Source of the DNA: RGIG8767 sp964487395
GTDB lineage: Bacteria; Bacillota; Clostridia; Lachnospirales; Lachnospiraceae
Direction: 5' to 3'
Assembly (NCBI GenBank): GCA_964487395.1
Contig: CAZAQH010000056.1
Span: 1 to 13,634 of the forward strand
DNA length: 13,634 nucleotides
Both the position numbers and the translations under genes were made by a program. Of the stretch, positions 5,727 to 13,123 are shown piece after piece. Position 1 is the first letter of the stretch; every line of letters begins with the position of its first letter. Under the pieces are notes generated by a model. That model had not been told where the DNA came from. It searched no databases and saw only the letters and a list, made by a program, of their open reading frames with translations.

Positions 5727-6767
5727 TTAAAAACATCTGCCGTGTATACCATGCTTGCACTGCTCTGTCTTTTTCCCTGATTTACAATAATAACATACTT
5801 CATTTTCCAATTTATCATCGGCAAAAAAAGCATCCATATTATCAAGTGTTACATGTGCAATATTGTGCAATGCTTCTTCCGTTAAAAAAGCCTGATGAGA
5901 AGTAATCAATACATTTGGCATAACCGTTAATAGCGCAAGTGTAGAATCTGTAATTCCTTCTTCTGAATGGTCCTCAAAAAACACTTCCGCTTCCTCTTCA
6001 TAAACATCCAGTCCTGCACCACCAATTCGTTTCTCCTGCAGTGCTTTTAAAAGTGCTCCACTCTCAATCAATGCTCCTCTACTTGTATTAATTAAAAAGG
6101 CATGTGGTTTCATCATGGAAATACTTTTTTCATTTACGATATGCTTCGTTTGTTCTGTTAAAGGACAATGAAGGGAAAAAACATCAGCATCCTTAAAAAT
6201 TCGTTCTAACTCTACATACTCATAATCTGCATTCTTATTAGGATACACATCATAGGCAATGACCTTCATCCTAAATCCCTGACAAATTTTAATAAATACC
6301 TGCCCAATTTTACCAGTACCAATGACTCCAACTGTTTTACCGTTTAAATCCATGCCAGTCAGACCACTTATATTAAAATTAAATTCTCTTGTTCTGTTAT
6401 ATGCTTTATGAAGCTTTCTATTTAAAGTAAGCAACAGTCCCATAGCAAATTCAGCAACTGCATAAGGGGAATAAGCGGGTACTCGTACCACATTCATCTT
6501 TTCATAGGCAGCCTTGAAATCTACATTACTGTAACCTGCACAGCGCATAGAAAGGAGCTTTACTCCCATGTCATACATCTGCTTAATTACCTCTGCATTG
6601 ATATCATCATTTACAAATGCACAGACTACATCACAGCCTTTGGCAAGTGATACGGTATCCAGTGTCAGTCTGCTTTCAAAATAATGAATGTCATATCTTC
6701 CATCATTTACTTTATCAAACCATAACTTATCATATGACTTGGTATCAAACATTGCTACTTTTTTCAT
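5727..6767 (-). CDS. ldhA: D-lactate dehydrogenase (D-2-hydroxyacid dehydrogenase family)
   Basis: This 346-residue NAD-dependent dehydrogenase is predicted to reduce pyruvate to D-lactate, regenerating NAD in fermentation. The nucleotide loop is G150-T-G152-K-I-G155, and Asp173 at the end of the next strand suits NAD rather than NADP. The catalytic residues fit the family: Arg230 in NTSRG, Glu259 in DVYEEE and His291 in TSHQAF. The D-LDH-like spacing and the HCPLTEQTKHIVNE stretch support lactate over glycerate or phosphoglycerate substrates. The frame is open further upstream to a GTG at 6797, but the ATG at 6767 has a GGGGG site 9 nt before it and matches the usual start of the family. The C-terminus carries about 20 extra residues with Cys325, Cys328, Cys337 and Cys345. 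Exact substrate is not provable from sequence. Confidence 0.85.
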   Translation of the reverse strand: MKKVAMFDTKSYDKLWFDKVNDGRYDIHYFESRLTLDTVSLAKGCDVVCAFVNDDINAEVIKQMYDMGVKLLSMRCAGYSNVDFKAAYEKMNVVRVPAYSPYAVAEFAMGLLLTLNRKLHKAYNRTREFNFNISGLTGMDLNGKTVGVIGTGKIGQVFIKICQGFRMKVIAYDVYPNKNADYEYVELERIFKDADVFSLHCPLTEQTKHIVNEKSISMMKPHAFLINTSRGALIESGALLKALQEKRIGGAGLDVYEEEAEVFFEDHSEEGITDSTLALLTVMPNVLITSHQAFLTEEALHNIAHVTLDNMDAFFADDKLENEVCYYCKSGKKTEQCKHGIHGRCF

Positions 6768-6776
6768 ATTGGTTAT

Positions 6777-6781
6777 CCCCC
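6777..6781 (-). promoter_or_regulatory. Ribosome binding site fixing the dehydrogenase start
   Basis: GGGGG lies 9 nt before the ATG at 6767-6765. The longer frame from GTG 6797 has no comparable site, so the shorter protein is preferred. No convincing -35/-10 pair is seen in the 80 nt upstream, only an isolated TATCAT. Confidence 0.5.
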
Positions 6782-6847
6782 ATTTTTCCTGTAACACTTT
6801 AAAATTCTGCTATGATAGTATGTCCTGATTTGATTATTTTATCCCTG

Positions 6848-7771
6848 TTATTTCCAAAGTATATCCGGATACATTCCTGAATCCTTCAGTTCTTTGATAG
6901 CTGCCATTACACATGGTTTATCTTCTTTGTATGTAACACCATGCCATACATCCGGAGTCTCTAAAACAGTAACCGTTGCCTTTCCTTCCTGTAACAGTTC
7001 ATCTACAACAAATGGCAGAAAATATTCTGCTTTCAAAGGATTCGCAATTAATTCTTCTTTTAAAAACTTCACAAACCGATTGTCTAACTCGTTCATAATA
7101 CTTTGTGTGAATCCCCACATATTCATGGATACCAAGGATTTATTTGGAAGTGTTTTCCATGTGTTTCCATCATCCTCTGTATATTCTGCCTTATCACCAT
7201 GCTTCTCTATTTTGGTGCGCTCATTAATGGTAACAAGATTTTTCTTCTCATCTACAACGCAGACACCTCTTGCAACAGAACCATTTTCAGTAAGTGTATT
7301 TGGAAGCTGATAGCCTACCATCGCATAACGGTATTTATCATCATCTTCAATGGTAGTCAGCTGTCTATAAATCTCTTCAAATGCATGACGTCCGTAATAA
7401 TCATCTGCATTGATAACAGCAAATGGTCCATGGATTACATCCTTCGCACAGAGAATAGCATGACCTGTTCCAAATGGCTTTACTCTTCCTTCCGGCACCG
7501 AAAATTCACTCGGAATTTTATCAAGTTCCTGATATACGTATTCCACTTCAACATATTTAGCAATTCTCTCACCAATAGATTTTTTGAATTCTTCTTCAAT
7601 CTGCTTTTTAATAATAAAAACAATCTTACCAAAACCGGCTTTTACCGCATCATAAATGCTGAAATCTATAATAATATTTCCCTGTTCATCTACCGGATCA
7701 ATCTGCTTTAATCCTCCATAACGGCTTCCCATACCGGCTGCCATAATCACTAAAACTGGTTTTTCATTCAT
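6848..7771 (-). CDS. Sugar-phosphate nucleotidyltransferase family protein
   Basis: This 307-residue enzyme belongs to the GT-A-fold nucleotidyltransferases that join an NTP to a sugar phosphate or a similar alcohol phosphate. The N-terminal signature LVIMAAGMGSRYGGLKQ (7-23) binds the nucleotide, with Arg17 and Lys22 as the expected phosphate contacts. GTGHAI (101-106) and NADD (121-124) supply base recognition and the metal site. The motif WHGVTYKEDKP (276-286) near the end is typical of this subgroup. The substrate cannot be told: UDP-sugar, choline-phosphate-like or other activation all remain possible. An AAGGA site lies 11 nt upstream. It starts 25 nt after the cardiolipin synthase stop, so it is probably in the same transcript, and a role in envelope precursor supply would fit that neighbour, as inference. 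Confidence 0.82.
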   Translation of the reverse strand: MNEKPVLVIMAAGMGSRYGGLKQIDPVDEQGNIIIDFSIYDAVKAGFGKIVFIIKKQIEEEFKKSIGERIAKYVEVEYVYQELDKIPSEFSVPEGRVKPFGTGHAILCAKDVIHGPFAVINADDYYGRHAFEEIYRQLTTIEDDDKYRYAMVGYQLPNTLTENGSVARGVCVVDEKKNLVTINERTKIEKHGDKAEYTEDDGNTWKTLPNKSLVSMNMWGFTQSIMNELDNRFVKFLKEELIANPLKAEYFLPFVVDELLQEGKATVTVLETPDVWHGVTYKEDKPCVMAAIKELKDSGMYPDILWK

Positions 7772-7796
7772 AAATTTTATTTTCCTTTCAGCATTT

Positions 7797-9392
7797 TTAC
7801 ATTAATGGTCCAAAAATACGTAAAATTCTTCCTATAAAGCGATACACTACATTTAATTTATAATAATATTGTAAATCAATCAACTGTGATTTATCAAACG
7901 TATCTGAAAAATCCTTTTTAATATCAACAAGACTTTCATTCTTGTAAAAAATACTTCCGCATTCATAGTGAAGATATAAACTTCTGTAATCAAGATTAAT
8001 GGTTCCGACTACACCAATCTTATCATCACTTAAAAAAGTCTTTGCATGAATAAATCCTGGTGTATACTCGTAAATCTTTACTCCTGCATTTAACAGATTC
8101 GGATAAAATGTTCTTGCAATAGCATATGGAATTTTCTTATCCGGAATTCGTGGCAATATAATTCGTACATCTATTCCACTCATCGCTGCATGTTTAATTG
8201 TTTTTTCCATTTCATAATCCAGTATAAGATAAGGTGTCATGATGTACACGTAATCATTCGCATTATTTAAAATATCCATATATACGTGTTCTGCTACATT
8301 TTCATGTCTATGCGGTCCATCTCCATATGGAATGACATAGCCTCCATTGCCCTTTATCGGATTTTTTACAAGATACTTTTGATAATCAACATTTGGCGAA
8401 TATTGTTCCGCATTCCACATTTGTAAAAACATTAATGTGAATTTCTGAACAGCATCTCCTTTTATTATAACTGCGTTATCTTTCCAATGACCAAACTTTT
8501 CATATGCATTTATATATTCGTCACAAAGATTGATACCACCTGTCAAGGCGCATTTGCCATCCACAACCAAAATCTTTCTGTGATCGCGATTATTGTAATG
8601 TGTTGATAAAAATGGGGTTAAATGAGCATATGTCTTAGCCTGAATACCCTTTGCTTTTAATACCTCAGGATATTTTCTTGGAAGCAGAGCTACACTTCCC
8701 AAATCATCATACATAACACGTACTTCAACACCCTCTGCTGCTTTTCTTGACAGCACCTCTAAAACCTTGTTGAAAAAAATTCCTTCTTCTATCATAAAAA
8801 ATTCTATGAAGATAAATTGTTCTGCTTTTTCAAGTTCTTGGATAATAGGTTCCATAGCATAGTCACCCAGCGAAAAATATTCAACAGAAGAATTCTCATA
8901 TGTCGCACACTCTCCGTTTTTTTCCAGATAATCAGAAAGTTTTTCAATATCGGTATGCTCACTGTGAAGTTTATCTTTAATTGCGTTTTCCGTACTTGTA
9001 TATTGCTTTGTTTCCTTTATAATCTGTTGAAGAATTTTTTTAGGTGCTATTGTTCCAATGTTGTATTTTACGTATAAAAATAACAATGAACCCACTATTG
9101 GGAACAATGCAATGGGCACAATCCACGCAATTTTATATGCCGGATTGGAATCATCCGTCATGATTAATATCATGATAATTACCCCTAAAATCATGCTTCC
9201 TTCTACATATATATGGGCGTATCTGCTCAGCAGTGCAAACATCAAAATCAAAAGTACAATTTGTGCCAGCAATAATAAAGCCGTCACTAGAAAATCACTG
9301 AATACGACTCTTTTTAAATAGAAAAAAGTCGTATGTTTAATTGCCTGTCTGAAGTTCTCTCCCCTATTTTCCCTGTTCCTGTATTCTTGCAT
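7797..9392 (-). CDS. cls: Cardiolipin synthase (phospholipase D family)
   Basis: This 531-residue membrane enzyme is predicted to join two phosphatidylglycerols into cardiolipin. The N-terminus has hydrophobic segments at about 33-57, 64-79 and 88-108. The catalytic part has two HKD motifs: His271-x-Lys273-x4-Asp278 and His449-x-Lys451-x4-Asp456, each followed by a GG/GT-x-N stretch. The region NRDHRKILVVDGKCALTGG matches the bacterial Cls family well. The start is firmly placed by GGAGG (9403-9399) 6 nt before the ATG, although this start lies 29 nt inside the upstream ABC-F gene. The overlap points to translational coupling. The protein is somewhat longer than the E. coli enzyme (486 residues), mainly at the N-terminal side. 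The two HKD motifs and the membrane N-terminus make other PLD-family roles unlikely. Confidence 0.92.
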   Translation of the reverse strand: MQEYRNRENRGENFRQAIKHTTFFYLKRVVFSDFLVTALLLLAQIVLLILMFALLSRYAHIYVEGSMILGVIIMILIMTDDSNPAYKIAWIVPIALFPIVGSLLFLYVKYNIGTIAPKKILQQIIKETKQYTSTENAIKDKLHSEHTDIEKLSDYLEKNGECATYENSSVEYFSLGDYAMEPIIQELEKAEQFIFIEFFMIEEGIFFNKVLEVLSRKAAEGVEVRVMYDDLGSVALLPRKYPEVLKAKGIQAKTYAHLTPFLSTHYNNRDHRKILVVDGKCALTGGINLCDEYINAYEKFGHWKDNAVIIKGDAVQKFTLMFLQMWNAEQYSPNVDYQKYLVKNPIKGNGGYVIPYGDGPHRHENVAEHVYMDILNNANDYVYIMTPYLILDYEMEKTIKHAAMSGIDVRIILPRIPDKKIPYAIARTFYPNLLNAGVKIYEYTPGFIHAKTFLSDDKIGVVGTINLDYRSLYLHYECGSIFYKNESLVDIKKDFSDTFDKSQLIDLQYYYKLNVVYRFIGRILRIFGPLM

Positions 9393-11211
9393 TTAAATCC
9401 TCCAAATACATCCAACGCTCCATCTTTTCCTCTAAAAGATTTTGCTTTTCTTCCTGCTCTTTTGTTAACTCGTTTAGTTTGACAAAATCACTGGACTTTT
9501 TTTCCATTTCCGTTACTATTTCGGTAAGCCTATCTTCAAGCTTTGCAATTTCTTCTTCTATTGTCTCATAATCACGCTGTTCCTTAAATGTAAACTTTAA
9601 TTTTTTTTCAGGATTGTTTGCATTTTTCTCATCACGCCATGATTTCTTTTTATCATCATTTGGTTTTTGAGTTACAGAAGTGGCATTATCTTTCGATATT
9701 TGTTCTTCATCCACCCGCATTTTGTAATCAGTATAATTGCCTTCGTATTGAACTAGTTTACCATCTTCAAAAGCAAAAATGCGATTTACAGTTCGGTCCA
9801 GAAAATATCGGTCATGAGATACTATTCCTACAATACCATCAAAATCATCCAGATAATCCTCAAGTATAGTAAGTGTCTGTACATCCAAATCATTGGTCGG
9901 TTCGTCCAGCAGTAATACATTTGGTGCTTCCATTAAAACACGTAAAAGATTAAGTCTTCTTTTTTCTCCTCCGGATAATTTCGCGATTTTATTATATTGT
10001 TCTTCCGGTGGAAATAAAAAACGTTCCAGCATCTGTGATGCAGATATACTGCCCTCACGAGTCTTGACATATTCTGCTGTTTCCCGTATATAGTCTATCA
10101 CTTTTAGTTCCGGATTCATATATGCAATACCGGCTTCTTTACCATTTTCAAACTCTTGCGAATAGTAACCAAGTTTGATTGTGATACCCATTTTAATATC
10201 ACCGCTGTCTGGTTCTAATCTGCCTGTCAGCAATTTCATTAATGTCGTTTTGCCACAACCGTTTTTTCCAATAAATCCAATTCTGTCATTTTTAAGAAAT
10301 ATATAGTTGAAATCTTCAATTATTTTTCTATTATCATACGAAAAGTTTAAATGTTCGCATTCTATGGTCGTCTTTCCCATTCTTGTAGATACGGAACTGA
10401 TTTCCACTTTTTGTTCTTCACTGATTCCTTTTGCATCACGCAATTCTTCATATCGTTTGATATGTGCCTTCTGCTTTGTAGAACGTGCCTTTGCTCCTCT
10501 TTGCATCCATTCAATTTCTTTTCTTAAAATCGTCTGTCTCTTTCGCTCTGCCGCACTTTGGTAATCCGCACGCTGTGCTTTTAATTCAAGAAATCCCGAA
10601 TAATTAGCCTGATAGGAGTATATTTGGCCACGATCAATCTCTACGATTCGATTAGAAACACTATCCAAAAAATAACGGTCATGCGTTACCATGATAATCG
10701 CACCTTTAAAAACTTTTAGTGTATCCTCAAGCCACCCCGCCATTTCATTATCTAAATGATTCGTGGGTTCATCTAATATTAAGACTTCACACGGCATAAG
10801 TAAAACCGATACAAGTGCCAGACGTTTCTTTTGTCCCCCAGAAAGCTGTCCTGTCGGCTGCGTAAAGTCAGTGATTCCAAGTCTTGTCATCATGCTCTTT
10901 GCCTGACTTTCAATATCCCAATGATTTTCCAATGTGACATATTCTTTGGTAACGCTTGTAAGCACTGAATCTTCATCATCAAATAACGGATGTTGTGAAA
11001 GAAAGCGTATTACAATATTATTTGCTCTTGTGACATTGCCTCTATCCGGTATTTCTATTCCGGCAAGCATTTTAAGTAATGTCGACTTTCCCGTTCCGTT
11101 AATACCTAGAATTCCAATTTTCTCTCCTTCATTTAAATAAAACGAGGTATCCTGAAACAAATATCGTTCACCAAATGATTTTGTAATATTGTCAGCCGTT
11201 AATAAATTCAC
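9364..11211 (-). CDS. uup: ABC-F family ATPase, Uup type
   Basis: This 615-residue protein has two ABC ATPase domains and no membrane segments, so it is an ABC-F ribosome-associated factor rather than a transporter. Domain 1 has Walker A GINGTGKS (36-43), LSGGQ (123-127) and DEPTNHLD (147-154). The basic interdomain linker (about 202-270) contains the EIEWMQRGAKARSTKQ stretch typical of Uup. Domain 2 has GKNGCGKT (315-322), LSGGE (412-416) and DEPTNDLD (436-443). Residues about 541-610 form an acidic and basic coiled coil, as in the Uup C-terminal domain. The start is GTG (11211-11209) with an AAAGGAG site 7 nt away. Uup proteins are linked to ribosome stalling and transposon excision, and to DNA binding through the C-terminal coil. 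It overlaps cls by 29 nt. It is not an obvious antibiotic-resistance ABC-F. Confidence 0.92.
   Translation of the reverse strand: MNLLTADNITKSFGERYLFQDTSFYLNEGEKIGILGINGTGKSTLLKMLAGIEIPDRGNVTRANNIVIRFLSQHPLFDDEDSVLTSVTKEYVTLENHWDIESQAKSMMTRLGITDFTQPTGQLSGGQKKRLALVSVLLMPCEVLILDEPTNHLDNEMAGWLEDTLKVFKGAIIMVTHDRYFLDSVSNRIVEIDRGQIYSYQANYSGFLELKAQRADYQSAAERKRQTILRKEIEWMQRGAKARSTKQKAHIKRYEELRDAKGISEEQKVEISSVSTRMGKTTIECEHLNFSYDNRKIIEDFNYIFLKNDRIGFIGKNGCGKTTLMKLLTGRLEPDSGDIKMGITIKLGYYSQEFENGKEAGIAYMNPELKVIDYIRETAEYVKTREGSISASQMLERFLFPPEEQYNKIAKLSGGEKRRLNLLRVLMEAPNVLLLDEPTNDLDVQTLTILEDYLDDFDGIVGIVSHDRYFLDRTVNRIFAFEDGKLVQYEGNYTDYKMRVDEEQISKDNATSVTQKPNDDKKKSWRDEKNANNPEKKLKFTFKEQRDYETIEEEIAKLEDRLTEIVTEMEKKSSDFVKLNELTKEQEEKQNLLEEKMERWMYLEDLNARIQEQGK
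9399..9403 (-). promoter_or_regulatory. Ribosome binding site of cls inside the uup coding region
   Basis: GGAGG lies within the last codons of uup, 6 nt before the cls ATG. It shows that the 29-nt frame overlap is genuine and not a misplaced start. Confidence 0.7.
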
Positions 11212-11229
11212 CTTGCTACTCCTTTATGG

Positions 11230-11260
11230 AAAGGCTCCTGCATATTCTGCAAGAGCCTTT
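11230..11260 (-). terminator. Strong hairpin between the GGDEF-EAL gene and uup (terminator or attenuator)
   Basis: On the minus strand AAAGGCTC, a T-G wobble, TGCA, loop GAATA, TGCA and GAGCCTTT form a continuous 13-bp stem. It begins 12 nt after the GGDEF-EAL stop and ends 4 nt before the uup ribosome binding site (11225-11219). The run of T after the stem is short (CCTTTCCAT), so termination may be partial. No room remains for a separate uup promoter after it. Confidence 0.55.
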
Positions 11261-11272
11261 ATACGTTAATCT

Positions 11273-13009
11273 TTACATACCTTGATGATATTTGGTAACA
11301 TCATTAATAACTACAAAATATATTTTTCGTTTATCCTTTTCAGCCAATAGTCTTGCTTTTGCATGCTGCCAGATAATGGTTCCATCCGGGCACTTACGTC
11401 GATATAAACCTTCCCCAATATTGCCTTTTTTTTCTGCATCTTTAAAAATTTTCATAACTATTTTGCGGTCTTCTTCCGGAATCCAGCCGAGTAAATACAA
11501 CCCATCAAAATAGAATTGATCTCTATTAGAATGAATCATTTGATAATAACTGTCTGATGCACGTAATAATTCTAACTGATCCTGGTATACTTCATAAATA
11601 CCACATGCTGAAAACAGAGAAATAATATAATCAAAATTTTCTTCACCATATTGCCAGAATTGTTCAACATCAAATAGAACTTCTTCTGATTTTTTATCTC
11701 TTTTTATTTCATTAACTGTTTTAGAATATGAGCTTATATATGTTATAAAATCTTCTTCCGGCATAGGTCTTGCATAATAATATCCCTGTGCCATAGTACA
11801 TCCGATACTCTTTAAAAAGCTAATTTGTTCTTTTGTCTCAACACCTTCTACAATTGCAGGAATACCAAGCCATTTAGCCATTCGTACAATAGCGGCCATA
11901 ATGCTTGTGCCCTTTTCCGGATTATCGTTGCATGCTAAAAATTTCAAATCAATCTTCAACACATCTACCGGAACATCCTTAAGCATATTTAAAGACGAAT
12001 ATCCACTTCCAAAATCATCCATTGCAATATGAAAACCTTCTTTTTGCAACTGCTGCATAATCTGAAGCATCAATTGTGGATTTTCTGTATATGCACTTTC
12101 TGTTAGTTCAAGTTCTAACAGTTCCGGTGGAACATTATATCTTTTAATGAGATGTACAAGTGTTTTACACAAGTCTTGATTGTACATATTAACTCTGGAT
12201 ACATTGACAGAAATAGGTGGAACCTCTTTTCCATCCTCTAACATTTTATGGATAAAACGACATGTTTCTTCCCATACATATGCATCCAGCTTCATGATAA
12301 ATGCATTTTCTTCAAAAACCGGAATAAACTCACCCGGAGAAATCATCCCTTTCTTGGGATTTTTCCATCTTACCAGTGCTTCTGCTCCAATAATACGTTC
12401 ATCATCAAGACTGTGTTTTGGCTGAAAAAAGACCACAAATTCTCTATCTTTTAAGGCGCGTCCCATGGTCTGTGCAATTTCCTGCTCCCGAAGCATCCTG
12501 TCATGCATCAAACTATCATAATAGGCATAATGCCTCATATAATTGCCTTTAACTGCTTTTAAAGCCATATTAGCACGGTCACACATAATAGATATATTTA
12601 AATCTGTTTCCTCACATATATAAATACCAAATGACATTAAAATTTCAAATACTATATGGTATTCCTTGATGGCTTCTTCAATCAATTCAATGTATTGGAA
12701 AATACGTTTTTCATTATATGGACAACATACAACAAAGAGATCTGCATGTACCCTTGCATAAGAACTGTTTTTTTCCTGTGAAAAGATTTCCGACAAAACA
12801 GAACCTATATAGGCAAGCAGTTTATCACCTTCTGCAATTCCCATAAGTTCATTTATCATAGTCAAGCGGTTAATATCCATCTCTAAAATAGCAAAACGAA
12901 TACCTGGATTATTATCAATTAATTTTCTAACCTCTTGATAGAAATATTCTTTTTTGTATACTCCTGTAAGTCTGTCAATTTGGTTGGTTTTCACTGTTAA
13001 ATCCGCCAT
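11273..13009 (-). CDS. Cyclic-di-GMP phosphodiesterase, degenerate GGDEF - EAL - PAS-like
   Basis: This is a 578-residue soluble signalling protein with no membrane segment. The GGDEF domain (about 10-165) keeps the opening DRLTGVYKKEYF, but the catalytic GGDEF motif has become HADLF (88-92), so cyclase activity is not expected. The EAL domain (about 180-425) keeps the key residues: EAL-R (210-214), Asn269, Glu301 in ELTES, Asp331-Asp332 in DDFGSG, Lys352 in LKID, Glu388 in EGVET and Gln408. It should hydrolyse cyclic-di-GMP. The C-terminal part (about 465-575) looks like a PAS fold, ending in IYFVVINDVTKY. A PAS after EAL is unusual, as sensors generally lie in front. The start has AGGAGG 8 nt upstream and a plausible promoter. 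The PAS call is from pattern only. Confidence 0.9.
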   Translation of the reverse strand: MADLTVKTNQIDRLTGVYKKEYFYQEVRKLIDNNPGIRFAILEMDINRLTMINELMGIAEGDKLLAYIGSVLSEIFSQEKNSSYARVHADLFVVCCPYNEKRIFQYIELIEEAIKEYHIVFEILMSFGIYICEETDLNISIMCDRANMALKAVKGNYMRHYAYYDSLMHDRMLREQEIAQTMGRALKDREFVVFFQPKHSLDDERIIGAEALVRWKNPKKGMISPGEFIPVFEENAFIMKLDAYVWEETCRFIHKMLEDGKEVPPISVNVSRVNMYNQDLCKTLVHLIKRYNVPPELLELELTESAYTENPQLMLQIMQQLQKEGFHIAMDDFGSGYSSLNMLKDVPVDVLKIDLKFLACNDNPEKGTSIMAAIVRMAKWLGIPAIVEGVETKEQISFLKSIGCTMAQGYYYARPMPEEDFITYISSYSKTVNEIKRDKKSEEVLFDVEQFWQYGEENFDYIISLFSACGIYEVYQDQLELLRASDSYYQMIHSNRDQFYFDGLYLLGWIPEEDRKIVMKIFKDAEKKGNIGEGLYRRKCPDGTIIWQHAKARLLAEKDKRKIYFVVINDVTKYHQGM

Positions 13010-13060
13010 AGTAGGTACCTCCTAGTTTTAAATGCCGCCAAATTATTCCTACTATTTAAA

Positions 13061-13089
13061 ATTTTACACTAAATTGTCATAATTTACAA
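13061..13089 (-). promoter_or_regulatory. Promoter of the GGDEF-EAL gene
   Basis: TTGTAA (13089-13084) and TAAAAT (13066-13061) are separated by exactly 17 bp on the minus strand. Transcription would start near 13054, about 45 nt before the ATG at 13009. The AGGAGG ribosome binding site at 13023-13018 is 8 nt from the start codon. Confidence 0.5.
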
Positions 13090-13090
13090 G

Positions 13091-13107
13091 AAAACATGCC
13101 TTGTTTT
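13091..13107 (-). terminator. Weak candidate terminator after the AICAR formyltransferase gene
   Basis: AAAACA and TGTTTT pair around a 5-nt loop (6 bp, AT-rich), 16 nt after the stop codon at 13126-13124. It is the only hairpin seen between the stop codon and the next promoter. The stem is weak and the T run is part of it. Confidence 0.25.
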
Positions 13108-13123
13108 TGCATATTAAATGGTT

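Noticed and set aside
7103..7711. 202-codon open frame on the plus strand inside the nucleotidyltransferase gene
   Set aside because: It lies fully antisense to a well-supported enzyme, has no recognisable motif, and its composition is that of a shadow frame (rich in Ile, Phe, Asn, Ser).
9364..11211. Antibiotic-resistance ABC-F (such as Msr, Vga or Lsa type)
   Set aside because: The linker and the C-terminal coiled coil match the Uup group, which is housekeeping, and no resistance genes are near.
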